A stretch of 64,000 nucleotides of DNA from Rostratula benghalensis (GCA_013399305.1 VXAI01000092.1:1584783-1648782); one strand, 5' to 3'. Positions 1 to 13,594 are shown, counted from the stretch's first letter. The notes: generated by a model from the sequence alone, not told the origin. Numbers and translations: made by a program.

Positions 1-203
1 CCGGGCACCCCATCTCTCATCCAGTAATCGATGTCCGTTCCATCTGCGTTGTCGTAAACATCTGTAACATTGATGGGCTGCAGCAGAGCCATGATCTCTT
101 TCACAATGTCCCGAGCTTTAGCATTGCCAGTAAAACCCAGTCCAGATGGCCTGAAGGTGCCCTCGTCAGACTCCATGACGATATCGAAGTTGGAGATATT
201 TTC
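1..203 (-). CDS. CPQ: CPQ coding exon with zinc ligand Asp364 (probable exon 7), at window edge
   Basis: The exon starts after a TACATGTTTAG acceptor in phase 0 and gives 67 codons plus two bases before the window ends. The translation runs ENISNFDIVMESDEGTF, then GLGFTGNAKARDIVKEIMAL, then LQPINVTDVYDNADGTD and ends WMRDGVPG. The Asp of MESDEGTF is the zinc ligand Asp364. Two N-glycosylation sequons, Asn-Ile-Ser near residue 353 and Asn-Val-Thr near residue 396, are expected for a secreted or lysosomal enzyme. The last zinc ligand (His434) and the C terminus lie beyond position 1. It is not possible to say whether the exon ends exactly here. The exon is richer in CpG than the flanking intron, as expected of coding sequence. 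Confidence 0.97.
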
Positions 204-3200
204 CTAAACATGTAGGGAAAGAAGATATTGTTTTGTGATTGCTCTTTCAACTGGCACCACACACTGGATTCTAGATGTCAGAGTAAGCATACAACAACAA
301 ACTTGTTTAAGAAGCAGAGAAGCAGAAGAACAACAATTAGCATCTAAGGGCATTTATTTGTTTCCCATACTCTCAGAACACTCAACCACAAAGATCTAAT
401 TGGAATGAAGTATGTAGGGACATTACACGAAGGAAGGTCTCACTCTTTTTGAGAGGCACATCACTTTTTTTTTGCAAAATAAAACAATTTATGACCAGGT
501 CAGGCAGAAAAAAAGCTATACATCTTGAATGTGAGTAAGATAACTTACTGCAGGTTTTACTCCTATGCCCAAATCTTATTCCAGAACTTTATAGCTGTTA
601 CAGGTTATTACAAGAAAATAGTTACAAGAGACATATGATAGCAGTGAGTAACAGATCCATGTCATTAACAGCTTACCTAAGTCTACTATTCAGTAAAAAA
701 CTCTCTCACATTTTTCTGGATATAAAACCAAATATGAACTACAGATGGCTGTGAATGTGATATTCCACAAACATAAAAATCTGGCCCCATAAGTTTTCAG
801 AAGTTCTTCATAGAAATTGCCAAGAACCGCGTTTTACACTCTACTTTCCCAGAACTTTTCTTCTTTTGAGTGAAACAAGATCTAGCATGGCAGAGATATT
901 AACTTCTTACTTAGAATCATATCCAGCAGTTAAAAAAAACCCACAAAATCCTTGCATATTAAGAAGTAATTGTAAATGTTCTCATGCCTTGAAATATCCA
1001 ATCTACCCATCCACCCATCCAAAACTACTGAAAATAACCAGTTCTGTCACCGAATTGGCAATCAACTATTTTTATACAATGAAAAAAATCTTTAGATAAA
1101 AGATTAAATGTAAAGAATTGGCATACATGTGGTATCTAGATCTAGCTTCAAATGCAGTATTACAGGTCATGATTCTCAACATGAAATCATGATTCACTGA
1201 CCCTCTGAATGTAGTGGAAGAGAATCAGGCAAGGAAAAGTGCACTGTATGGGCAAAAGGGCAAATGATTCCCGAAAGTCACAGGTACAACAGAAAAAATT
1301 ACTCAGAACATGAGTTGAGGTAGACGACACAATTCTGGTGCATTGATAACTTGCCAACAAAAGCTAACATAATGATAGTGAGCACTCCACAAACACCAGG
1401 GTTGAAATAATTCAAAAATGGCCTCTCTGGCTAATCTTTGAAGCAGGACTTCTGCTCATTTTTAGAGAAGCAGCAATGAGTAGGAGCAATAAGGCAAGTG
1501 GAAAGCATTATCCAGGGCACGGAGGTGAGAAGAGCAAGTGTGGGAGCAGTGCAACTACTCAGAAAAAATCCCACCTCCTGCTCTGAAGAACAGAATTCCT
1601 ATCTTCCAAAACTTCATAAACTGCTAGCATTACTACAGTGTTCAGTTGTCTTTTCTCGTATAAATGTTCACATGTGTTTTTAATATGAAACTGAGAAAAC
1701 AAACCACCCACAATACATTACACCATATTCTTGCTCTGTAAGAAAGCTGTTCAGTTCTTAGAACGTGCTGGAGTGGCAAGAACACAACACACCCTGGGGA
1801 GAGAAACTAGACTTGTTGGGGGACAAAGAAGAAACAGGTCACCACAACCTGAAGTACCATATGTCCTTGAGAAAGCTCTTCCCCTCTTTTGTCCACTGGA
1901 AGATATGATTAATGACTATTCTATTCATTGTTGAATGTGAAAGTTTCAATATGTCCTTTGTCCTCTATGGTGCAGGGATAACTGCCACTCGGAGAAGCAG
2001 GGTGAGACCGCACATTGCTATTTCAAGGGAACAGCAAAACAAACCAGTAAGATTTTCAAAAATAACTGCAGGCTCAAGCTAGTTTCTTAATTTTTTCCTC
2101 ATACTGAATGTATCATTTAAATAAGCATTTTAAACTCAGTCTGCTTTTTTTTTCAGAAAGTAATCACATTTGCTGCATCTTGATACTGTGCCACTTCTCT
2201 TAGCACATTCAAGAAAATTACATCTTGGTGGTGTAACCTGCTGCCTAATTCACTGAATATCAAAACAGACTTTTATCCTTTATATTCCTATGACTTGGTC
2301 ACAGAAGAGGCCACCTCTCCTTATCTTATCAAGTTTAGCTCTTCAACTGAATTTGTAAATGAAACATTACAATAATTACTGCATAGGTAAATTGGCTTTC
2401 TGTAGTATATTATTTTCATTGAAAATGCAAATAGGTATGATCCTTGCCAATAGTTTTCCTGTTTTTAAAATTTTTTAATTCCTTTTATTTCTGTTTTATC
2501 TATAAATAATCTATTTTTATCTCTGTTAAGCAAAATTAAAAAGTAAGTGCTTCTCATCTCTAAGGCAAACACTTGAAAACATGAAATTACAGTGAAATCT
2601 TTTCAATTAATAAAACAAACCCTTGTCATACACATGATGGGTACTTCTATCAGTAGGAAACATCCCTTCTAGAGGAGACACTGGCAATCGCAAGCATACA
2701 CTAGCTACTTATTCAGTCAGAATTCCAATTGTTGATTCTTACCCAATGTTAAACTAGACTCCAACATCTCATGACTAATCTACCAAGTCACTGATGGCAA
2801 TTCTTCTTACCCATCTCAACCAGTGAGAAACCTGTAATGATAAGGGAGGGAACAGATGTCCTAAAAGCCTTCAGTAATTTGGGGCTATTTAAAATAGAGT
2901 GTTATTACTTGTCCAATAGCCCATTTACTGGTTTTCTTTTTAATTTCCACTGAGAAAAATCACCACTTTACAGGGAAAATACTAAAGTCTGTAAGAGCAA
3001 AGCACTGTCCTTGACTAATGGTTAATTTGTTCCAGTAATAAGGGACATCAGTTAATCCGACAGTGCATTTTCAGCTTTCTGTTATTGATTTACACTTAAC
3101 TTTAGGAAACACTAATGCTTGTATTCTTGTATTCCAGTATTTGACTCAGAGCAGTTGGGATCCAAGTATAGCACAGCAACAACCATGTTGCAGAGTTTAC

Positions 3201-5803
3201 GGTGAAATGACTGTGATCTCACTCACAGTACCAAAAATAGGTTTAAATCAACATCCAGCTTTGTTAGGCTGGCAACAAAGACTACAGGAAAGACAAGAGA
3301 AAACATGGGAAACACCTAAGTGGAAATGACAGCTGGAATAGGACAAAGGAAAATAAATAATATCATTGAAGTATTTAATAATATATAAACATGGTAAACC
3401 ATAATTTTGAGTTGCTGTTTAGGATAAGATTATTTAATGAAGCAAAGCAGTATAAATGGAATCTAGAGAAAAAACAGCAGAACATCTGTTTAGGAAGCAG
3501 AGATGCACCAGCATCAAGGCATAATAACCATCAGTTGCAAGCATGATCATACCACTCACACTTTTTGAATGAAGACAGGGAAAATGAAGACACTGTGAGT
3601 TACAAATTTTTGTAAATTAACCCATCATTATACGGGAGAAAGCTGCTGTAAAGCTGAAGATCAGCACAGTTTTTGATGGATGACAAGGTATGAATAAAGC
3701 TCACGCTTTTGTTAAAAGATGAAATATTTCTGCCACATTTTGTGGGAAAGCACTCCATAATGATGATTTTATGGCTTGTTTTTTATCAGAGTTACAGAGT
3801 TCTGACCTCTCAGAAGCCAATGACAAAACTCCCAGTAAATTCAACAGCCTCGGAGCAGGATTTGGTCATGTACTTATTAGTGTTTAACTCAGTAAAAAAC
3901 ATACTAGCAGCATGTCTTGCCTTGTACAATACCACCACTGTTTCCCTGGCAGTCACTTGCCAGCATTCACAGAGATGACCATTCAGTATTGTATGTTCCC
4001 TGGAATGATAGACAAGAAAAAGCAGACAGCTCTGAAGACAGCAGCAGGCTACGTCAGGGATGCATCAGATTACCTGCCGCTTGTCTTGGGAGCCTTTTTC
4101 TTTGGCAAAGGGGCATATCAAAGAGAAGAACTCTTCCTGGAAAACTCAAGCCCTTTCACTGCTCAAATGCAAGGGTATCAAAACACTAGCTATGACTCTG
4201 AACGACTCTGTGCCACCACTGTCCCTTTTTGAAAAGGTTTTAAGTTTTCGTTTGAAAATAGGCAACACTGCCAAAATTAAAAACTGTGGTTTACATCTTT
4301 CAACCAAAGATGACATTTACTCTTCAAGTAAGTAAATGAGTTCTGTAAATTCCAATAAAAGAGGTATGAAAATAAATTGACAACACTTACAAATTATCAC
4401 AGTATGAACATTGGTAGTATTTTCTGGTTTTATGCAGAACACTTTCAGGTTCTAGCTAAAAGGTGAAATGTTAAAATGAAAAGAAATCAACGAGGAGAAA
4501 GTTCATTATGGTGACTCAACAAGCCATGACAATTTTCTGTGTCTTTCACAGCTGCAGGCAGTTTGGACAGAGGAGCCCAGCTTTCTTACAGCAGAACGTC
4601 CCAAAGCACCAAGGACCTGTGGTTGGATGCCTCCACCAGTTCACAACATGTCAGACAGCAGCCCTGCAACTTTCGTGAGGGAAAGGGAGGAAAGCTACAA
4701 AACAAAATTTCTCCTGACACTAGACATATATATTTGCCACACCCAGACACGCTGCCATGGCTGATTCTGGTCTTCCCTTCCAGTTTCAGGCAGGGTAAAG
4801 AATGAAATATTTTTTGTGTTTTAGTAAAATCTGGTTTCCTCTGCAGCTTTCATTAGGACTGTGACACTTCAATATTAAGAATTATGAATCCCTACTGACC
4901 CAGAAGTGGTGTAAAATATAATTGCATAATGACACTTGCTTTACTGTGCTTAATAAAATCAAGGACACTTCTGGTTCTTAACTGTGATTCTGGAGAATAC
5001 AGTGCAATTATTCTCTTTTTGTAGTTTTGTAAATGAACATTTCTCTTCTTATGCATGTCTTTAATTTCTCAATGAAAGGGATCAAGAGCACAGCAGTGGT
5101 GAAAACAACAGCCAGTAATTTTACAGAACTTTTGATTACAGAGAATATTTCCCAAGAACAGTCAACAGGCGAATAGTCAACATATTTCCCTGGGATAAAA
5201 GAACCCACATTAAAGTCCTCGATGCCTTTGGTTCAAATCAGACACAAACGGATGTCTCACATTTCACCAGTGTACTTGGTACCTTGGGAAATAAAGCAGA
5301 ATGTTGAAATACACAAGTTTTAAGAAACTATGGTTTTAAGAAGCCTATATTTTATGGGGAAGAATCATTTCACCTGCAAGTGACAAGAATTTTGCTTCTT
5401 ATATAAAGTAACTTGTTACCAAATCAAAGTAAAACCTCATGTAAGCATCAAGAGAACTTAAATTAGCAGCTATGAGATACCAGCATTTCAGGCAGTCCTG
5501 TTTTCATGCAGTCCCAGTTTTAGCAAAATATCAAAACTTCTTGGTGACAAACACAAAAAGGAAACCATAGTACACATTGGTGATTGATATTTTTCATAAA
5601 GCCAAATCTTTCCTAAAAAGTTAAAGCAGTGTATGGCATTTGCACCAGAAACTTAGGTAAGTACTTAGTAAGTAAACACAATTTAGTTACAAATAAAAGC
5701 ACACAGAAATATTTTAAGAATGCTTTCTCTAATGCAGCTTGAAATAAATTCATAACAATTTAATGCCTTCAATTATCACAACAGAGTTGCTAAAGTAAAT
5801 ATT

Positions 5804-5861
5804 AATGTGGCCCGGGATTTCTTGTAAATTTGAATGTGGCCTGGGATTTCTTAGTCTTCAA
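5804..5861. repeat. 29-bp imperfect tandem duplication
   Basis: The 20-base word AATGTGGCCCGGGATTTCTT at 5804 recurs at 5833 with one C-to-T change, 29 bp on. The remaining bases of the unit differ more. Confidence 0.8.
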
Positions 5862-6471
5862 ATTACAAAATGTATTTGCTTTCCCAGGAACTTGTATGCA
5901 ATACTTCTATTCCAAAATTATCAGCCATTCATAGTCCCTTAATTCAGCTAGGTAAATAACTGTAACCTTGTCTTCATGGTACACAGATCTTTCATGGAAA
6001 CTAGTTCGAAGTAACAAGAGGACAGCCACTTCATTACACATATTTCGTTCTCCCATAGCATAAGAGTAAACACACGAAAAACTTAAAAACCCTACTGGAG
6101 GGCACTTGGGTACTGTTGTTAAAGGCTGTATGAAAATCTGTACTGAATAGCTACAACATGAGGTCCTCCAGAACTACTAAACTTCCCCCTGCTGCTCCAT
6201 GCAACTTGGAAAGGAAAGCAGCAGTTGCAATGTTTCACATTTTTGAAGTTATTTACTGCACTGTCTGTATGTGAGAACCCCACTCTGCAACTGGGTCACA
6301 CAAACAGTAAGCACTGGGCAAAGACTTTAGGTATAGTGTCAACCCTCAAGACCTGAAGTGTTTTATACTTAGATCCTTTAATTTCATTGCCCTTCATGAA
6401 GAGTCTTTACTATAAGGGAAAAAATCAGGCTTTTTTTTCCAGTCTGGGATTAAATCTTATTGTTCACTAAC

Positions 6472-7245
6472 AGTTGAAGGGGACTCCACAACCTCCCCGG
6501 GCAGCCTGTTCCAGTGCTCTAACCACATCACTATAAAGAAGTTTTTTCTCATCTTTGAATGGGACTTCCTATGTTCCAGCTTGTGCCCGTTGCCCCTCGT
6601 CCTGTCACTGGGAACCACTGAAAAGAGTCTGGCTGCATCCTCCTTCAACCCACCCTTCAGACATTTATAAGCTTTAATAACGTTTCTCCTCAGCCTTCTC
6701 TTCTCCAGGCTAGAGTCCCAGCTCTTTCAGCCTTTTCTCATAAGGGAGGTGCTCTAATCCCTCAATCCTCTCTGTTGCCCTGTGCTGGACTCTCTCCAGT
6801 AGTTCTCTATCTCTCTTGAACTGGGGAGCCCAGCACTGGATGCAGTATTCCAACTGTGGCCTCACCAATGCACAGTAAAGGGGGAAAATAACCTACTGGC
6901 CCTTGACCTACCATCCACACTCTTCCCTATGCAGCCCAGGATTCCATTGGCCTTCTTGGTGACGAGGGCACATTGCTGCTGATAGTTTACTATCTACCAG
7001 GACCCCTAGATCCTTCTCCTCAAAAGTGCTTTTCAGCAAGTCCACCCCTAACCTATATTGACACCTTGCATTCTTGCTCCCCAGGTGCAGGACCCTGTAC
7101 TTGCCCTTGTTGAACCTCATTAGGTTCTTCTCTGCCCACCTCTCCAGCCTGTAGTTCCCTGGGCCCTCCTTCTTGCCCTTTTTGTAGACTGGAGTGATAT
7201 TTGCCTTCCTCCAGTGCATTCCCCTGAGAGGCTTCTGCCCCATGG
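6472..7245 (-). mobile_element. CR1 LINE fragment, internally deleted and lacking its 3' end
   Basis: The minus strand translates in pieces to CR1 ORF2. It starts with the pre-palm segment WRKANITPVYKKGKK and GPGNYR, which is followed directly by LERWAEKNLMRFNKGK, VLHLGS and DLGVLVDSKL. It goes on to the C-terminal part with LFSVVPSDRTRGNGHKL, MRKNFF and EHWNRLPGEVVESPS. In full CR1 elements several hundred bases encoding most of the reverse-transcriptase palm lie between NYR and LERWAEK, so this copy has an internal deletion, with its junction near 7147-7152. It also breaks off just after VVESPS, near 6475, without the usual 3' UTR and octamer tail. Several frameshifts and stops show it is dead. 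Confidence 0.9.
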
Positions 7246-7261
7246 TCAAAACTCAGCAGGT

Positions 7262-7299
7262 GCTCTGCAATGTATAAGTGGCTCTGCAATGTATGGGTG
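7262..7299. repeat. 19-bp tandem duplication beside a CR1 piece
   Basis: GCTCTGCAATGTATAAGTG at 7262 is followed at once by GCTCTGCAATGTATGGGTG at 7281, differing at two bases. It lies just past the 5' side of the deleted CR1 copy. Confidence 0.85.
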
Positions 7300-7399
7300 G
7301 CAGGTACCCCTGCACTAACGGAGGGACTGAAACTGCTGGATGATACTTGGCTTTCAACTCTTGAAAATGTCTTGGAAAAAACATGCAAAGGAAACAATG

Positions 7400-7487
7400 G
7401 AGGATGGGTTTTGTCAATGTCAGGTTAATAGTTGGACTAGGTGATCTGAACAGTCCCTTGCAACCTAGGCAATTCTATGATTCTACA
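7400..7487 (+). mobile_element. CR1 3'-end fragment
   Basis: The plus strand reads GGTTAATAGTTGGACTAGGT followed by a GATCT word, a diverged CCTTGCAACC and a terminal AATTCTATGATTCTA. This is the standard CR1 3' end with its octamer-like tail. It is short and diverged, hence an old copy or remnant. It lies downstream of the oppositely oriented piece at 6472-7245, and the two do not form one element. Confidence 0.85.
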
Positions 7488-10147
7488 GTCTCCAGAAAAA
7501 ATATGTGCTAAAATGAAAGCATGGTTGCATAAGTAATCTATGTCTGAGCTTATCCCAACCACAACTGGGCAAATAGGCTTTTCCTAAGCATTAATCTACT
7601 GGATGCTATCAGAAACAGGAGACAGCACTAGACCGAGCTTTTGGTCAACCCAATATGGCAGACCTTATATTCTCACAAAGCTCTGAACAGCCAATATACC
7701 CTATCACTAATTTTAATAATCAGAAACTATAATACTGGACTCTACAGAAATACTTGAGTGATATAAATAATGCTATTATACGGGGATATGAGTTAATTAT
7801 TTGTGTCATGGTAAAACCACTACGCTGCTGCAATCTCACTTATTTCTGCAGTAACTTATCCACTTTCTAGCAGTGGCAACCTACAATGACAGATGAGAAA
7901 GAAAGACCTGAAATTAAATTGAAAGAAATAATAAATAAGCTACAAAAGTTAGAGTATTTGTACTTGTCCAGTACTATATTGTCTTCATTTCTTCTCCCTT
8001 GCCACATTTCCACTGACATGAGGAGATAATTTACAATGTCAACTAAATCCATGTCTGTGCTGAATTACTGCATTCATATTTCTACTTGTTTGTAGCGAAC
8101 TAAAGTCATAATAAGCCCAGCTATGTAGATGAGTCATATAGCCCATCTTTCATTAACAAGGCATCTTTAAATACCACTCTTAGTTAACTTGTACTCATTA
8201 CCATCAGCAAGCAATGTTTGTGCCGTACTATCCTAATTGCCAGAAATTTGCGCAAGTAAATCATTAAAAGGTTACGTTATTTTTCATGCTAAATATAATG
8301 TACAGTATTAATCTGCTTTATTTTGTTATTTTGAGTAATGTGATGTCCTATCGTCGTATCAATTTATAATTATGCCAGAACACATGGTAGGAGGGAAAAA
8401 AAGAACAACAAACAACAGACAGATATAATTTCTGCTTAAATTCTCCATGTAAATTACAAATTCTTGTTAAGTTAGACTGGGCTTTCGTTGCAGAGCACAA
8501 CATCCAGATGGAATCACATCAGCAGAGCAAAAATGGAGACACATCTTTGTCTCAATTTTTTTTTTTAAAAGCAAAGTAACCAAATATCTTTCAAACAACA
8601 CCCAGCCTACTTTATATTTCCCTCTTTGATCCTTAAGCCTGCTTTTTGATATTACTTCTGAAGAGAAATCCTAGAGACAACATTGAAATGCAGACATTTT
8701 GGCAGAAGATGAGGCATGCGTGAGATGGTTCCATGTGTTGCTGACAACATGACCATAGGACAGAGCTACAGAGGTGATGATATATTTCTCAGAGTGGTGT
8801 GCACTAGGCAGAGAGCATCCCTCCAGCTCCTCCAAAATGCACTTCTGTAGATGAGAAGAACCTCTTTCCAGTGCTACATATTCCAGAACATTTCATTCTA
8901 GTGCAATCCCACTGAACACCAGCGTACCAGTGGTAAATCCAGAGCCCCTTGACACATACTAAATTGCAACCTGTCACCTCCCTGAAGGTGAGAAAGCAAG
9001 CTCTTAGATACCTCTTCCAAATGACAGATCTGAGCTATCCTTATAATTTTCCAAATTATATAAGAAGGAGCTACATTATATATAGGTAGTTAAAAACACT
9101 TCTTAGTAAATGTTAAACAAGTTAGTGGAAAATAATTGACTGCTCATCAATTAGGCAGCACAGCATAACTGCTGTAATGCCATCTCTGACAACTCCAGTG
9201 CAGATGCAAATTGATTTCATTTTGTTCATGACAACAAATTTGATTCAAAGTGAAATCACCATTTATTTGTCCTGATAGGTTGCTTACCATAAAAACATAC
9301 ACTTAGGAATTGATTGTAAGTCTGATTTCATGTCGCTGCCTTGGATATATTAACCATTGCTGAGAGCAAGAATATTGAATTAGGAAAAAGAATAAAAGAT
9401 AACTACTTTAGCTTATTTATACAGGTACAGTACAGTTTTTTCCAGGAAAAAAAACCCCACACGTGTTCCAAAGACTTACCCCCAAAACAGTTTTATATAA
9501 CTTCCCTTTATGTTATGACGTGCTTTGAAAAAGCAGGTCTTGGCAGGAGAGACAGATGTGACAATACACAGTATTTTTATCCTGATAAACAGTCATAGAG
9601 TTTGTGTGCTCCTTGCATCATCAGAAATCAACCATTTAAAATGTTCCAGATCCTATCAAAATAATGATTGGCAACCTGTATTTGTATTACATACTATTGA
9701 TAACAATAGCAAAGATTTTTCTTTGTATTATTTGGTGGTTTACATTGGAAAATATTATGGGAAAATTCAATGAAGCAGAAACATACAAGGCAAACAAAAT
9801 GTATTTGTACTGCCAACATATGTGGACCATTTGTCATTCATTCTCAGATAGTTAGCTATGTTTGAAAGCTATGGCAGTTATCATCATGAAATATCCATTT
9901 CAGAACAGTTATGTGACAGGTATCTTAGGTCAAGCAGAACATGTGTATGTGTGGTCACATCACTTTCTGTTAAATGTAAAATGAAGTTTAAATTTATGAT
10001 TAAAACCAGAAAATGTAATTTCAGGCAGAACTAGAATCACTATTTTCAGCTAGATATTAAGCTGAACATGTCGACAAAAATAATATGCAAGTCACGAGAT
10101 CAGGGAGAAAACTGCTGTCAAGCAAATAATCTGAAGACATCATTTAC

Positions 10148-10239
10148 CTTATGCAACTGATAATATTGCTCAGCTCCTATTCCTCCTTGCTCCTCTGCTG
10201 TCCATAGCACCAAGCGCAGAGTCCTTTTTGGGCGAAGTC
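10148..10239 (-). CDS. CPQ: CPQ coding exon with catalytic Glu336/Glu337 (probable exon 6)
   Basis: This short exon (92 nt) completes the split Gly codon and then encodes exactly 30 codons: LRPKRTLRLVLWTAEEQGGI followed by GAEQYYQLHK. The pair of Glu in WTAEEQGG is the M28 signature: the first acts as general base (Glu336) and the second is a zinc ligand (Glu337). The acceptor is GTTTTAG and the donor GTAAATG. It enters in phase 1 and leaves in phase 0, which fits both neighbours. One difference from the human protein as I recall it is Glu instead of Phe after GGxGA (the GAEQYY segment). That position is outside the metal site. Confidence 0.97.
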
Positions 10240-12079
10240 CTAAAACACAATTTTAAATATTAGATTTAGTACTAAATATCCATATATTTGAGCATTTTTT
10301 GCTCATTGGTCTCCACCCTCCAACGGATGGAAAGCCTGGGTTCCCACTCAGTCATCTCCACGTTCACCAAATGCAACATATTCAAAAGCGTGGGTTTTGA
10401 TGTCGAGAAGATTTTTGGCTTGTTCGTGGGGAAGGACTGAGGTGGAGGGACAGAGCCCTTGCCAGGAAGGAGTGGGCTGCTGCGGTGCTGCCACCAGATG
10501 CAGTGGCACAAGAGAGGCACATTTTGGGGACATACTGTAGGTGTCTGAAAAACATAAATAACTACCTTGATAGATTTCTGAGACGTACGCTGCTGTCGTT
10601 ATAGTGGTCTCCAGTAAATAATGTGCATCCGCTTTCAGCAGATCCAAATGAAATTTCTATGAGAATTACCATTCCTTTGTCATGGTTATTTTATTACAAT
10701 TAGTTGAAAATGAGCTACTGGATTTATACGAGAAATGTTTACTCATTTCAAGAACTGAGGGACTCTGTAATATTATTTTGCTTTTTATCAGAGAAATGAA
10801 AAGCAGCAATCAGTACTTTGGAATCTGAAATACAATAGGCTGCTGAATCTATGCATGGCTTTTTAAAACAAGGCAAACACAAGGGCATTTTCTATTTTGC
10901 TGTGGTAGCTCAGTAAGAAAGATAAATTCTCAGGTAAATTTTGAATCCGTGTCTGCCATGGCAGAACTGAACAGATAGAAGTTGTTGCCCTATGTTTATT
11001 TGATTGATTCTATTCATAAACTAATACATTTGAACATCAAACCTGACAACACAGAACAGCAAACAGATCAAGAATAGTGTTCTCTGTGCAGTGTAATGCT
11101 AATTATGCTACACCAAAAATAAAGCCCCCCCCCGACAAGTTTAAAAAAAAAAGAAAAAGAAAAGCAAGGAATGCTCAAAACCTGAATACAACACCTCAGT
11201 TTTTCCAGTATTTCATAATGAATACAATATAAACAAGTGGTTTAAAGGTGTATTTACTGAATGTTGATCTGCTGACTGTAAACAGAAAGGCCATCAAACC
11301 ACACTGTTTTAAAGACAACCCCTCGCACACATCCTGGTGGATTCTCTGCACTCCTCCTACATCATGTCAGTACCGAATTAACCTCATTTGCTTTAGAAAT
11401 CAGCCAGATGGCCAATGAGGTGAAATTAAGATAATAAAATAACTATCGGGCTGAAGTTAGAAAGATTTTAGACCCCAAATAACCACAGATGTGTCAGCAG
11501 CTTGGTTAGAAGAGACAGCTCTAAAGAAGAGGAGGTGCTGGGCATAAAGCTTAGAGAAGCCAGTTCTTTAGCACAGTTCCAATGGCACAACAGTTTAAGT
11601 GGAAAACAGAAGTGTGTTTTTCGTATCACAAAATACAAAGCACTGGAGCCCAGTCTCTGGCCCACCACACCAAGGCTGTGAAAGCAGCTTTGGTAGGAGA
11701 TGCTTGAGTGAGGGGAGCAGCACCTCCTGCCTCCTCCCAGACAAAAGTCAAGATGCCACTGCTGCCCTAACAGGGACTCAGGTCAGGGGCATCAGGTTCC
11801 CTCCAATGGGGTGATCCCTCCTGCTGATCTCTCCTGCTCTGCAGGAGCTTGAGAAGGTCTCAGCTAACTCGTGGGGAAGAATTTTGAAATTCTTATGGTC
11901 CCCTCCTAGCCCATCATGGCATTAAAATTAAATCTGTCCATTAAAGCTGGGGAAAGAAAAAAAGCCCTGCTGAGCTTCTGTCTTTCCAGTCCCAGAGGTG
12001 GTGTATCAGCTCTTCCAATCTCACAGACTTCTGTGAGCAGATTCACTTGTCTGTTCTACTGAAATTAAATGGCCTACTT

Positions 12080-12110
12080 AAAAAAAAAAATAATATATAT
12101 ATATATATAC
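12080..12110. repeat. A-run followed by (AT)n
   Basis: Eleven A, then TAATAT and alternating AT to about 12109. Confidence 0.95.
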
Positions 12111-12624
12111 ATAAGGTATGGGGGCAATTATTTATATTACAAAACAAGGTCTACAGAGGAAAATTTAATTTCCTCATTATCTTAATCTGAAAGCGATATG
12201 TATTTATCTACCTGTTATTAAAAAGCACAGCTATTCTGACCAAAGAACATCAAACAAATCCAATATTCACAAGTGAAATTGCTAAGAATATTTTCAATGC
12301 ATGTTTTTATTAAAAAATATGAAGTGCTGTACTAAAGTTACAAATTTTTTTTCATGAAGTTCAACTATTTTGGCTTGCTTCTTAAAAACTACTTGCTCCT
12401 AAGCAAAGTACCATTTCTACAAAATTAGAAGCCTTGCAGATCACAGTCCACATACGTATTGAAAAGGCATGATAAAATAGCACTTGGACTAGAAAACTAT
12501 GTTCTGTGATGGGTGTATCGTGTAGAGGGGTAGGTAGCAAATTTTAAAAGGAAGGAAAACTGTTTCACAAATAAAATAGCACCTCCTTCCTTTTTATCTA
12601 TATAAATTATATATTACATAATCT

Positions 12625-12648
12625 AAAAAAAAAAAAAAAAAGAAAAAA
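12625..12648. repeat. Poly-A tract (17 A, G, 6 A)
   Basis: Homopolymer run with one interruption. No recognisable retroposon body adjoins it. Confidence 0.95.
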
Positions 12649-13594
12649 GAGGGTATCAGAAGAAAACCAATTTATAAACATATCCAGTCCATTTAAATAT
12701 ATCATTTTGGCAAATGCAGCAGGTATAATGGCATTTGTTGATGGAACAGTGAGGGGATCCTACTATGTCCTCCCAGGTTACTGGGATCTGAGATTATGTA
12801 CTCAAAGGAAAGTTGCAGAGTTCAGCACCTGCTCAGAAGCACCAAAATCACTATTTCCATCCTATTGCTGTGTCCCAATAAAGAGAATCGCAAGGTTTTA
12901 CAGGAGGATAACACTGAAAAGGTGAGAGCTGGTACTCAAATAAATGATTATTTCTAAGCTCACATAACTAAGTCCAAAACGAAAATAACTCTAAAGCCTT
13001 TTCCAGCTACAGATTAATTTGCAAATCTCCAATGTTTTAGAAAAATGAAGTAGCTTTCCCCCACCACCACCCTCTCCCCTAGTTTACCCTTAACTGGGAA
13101 ACACAGTTTACCACAAAGGTGTACTTTACAGATACACCTCTAATTCTTATGATTTATCCCAAGCATAAAAAATACTGTAGTGCATGTGGGTTTCCAAGTT
13201 AAAGGATGAAATAAAATCATCAATATGGTTAATCTATAGTAAGGAAACATATTGCAGTAAGTCCACCAGGACACTTGCTGTGTTACCCTCCCTCTGTGCT
13301 GGAGTGGCTGTTAGCCCTTTCATTGTCATGGGTACCACAAACACTTCAGTCATAGCAAGATACAGCTCTTAGTGACTCTATTTCTTTTAAAACGTCATTG
13401 AGAGCTCACACTTGCAAATGTCAGCAGCAAGCCTAAATTAGCCAAAGTAACAAATGCTTGAGTAAAAAATTATTTGTAACTAAGCTTTATTAACTAATCA
13501 GTTTGACTTCAGCCTCAGCTACAATGAAGTACTTTACCAAAAGACTTCAATAACTTATGTAAAAAGTAATGGTTAACAAATAACATGGATGTGT

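Larger units (their letters stand above)
204..10147 (-). other. CPQ: CPQ intron between the Glu336 exon and the Asp364 exon
   Basis: This 9.9-kb intron has a GTAAATG donor at 10147 and a TTTAG acceptor at 204, preceded by a CTTCTTTCCC pyrimidine stretch. It contains a rearranged CR1 piece at 6472-7245, a short CR1 3' end at 7400-7487, a 29-bp imperfect duplication at 5804-5861 and a 19-bp tandem duplication at 7262-7299. Stretches 204-5800 and 7490-10147 are AT-rich unique sequence in which I see no exon or RNA gene. Open frames there are short and have no recognisable protein similarity. Two AT-rich parts (about 8100-8380 and 9040-9260) look compositionally like conserved non-coding DNA, which is only an impression. 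Confidence 0.9.
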
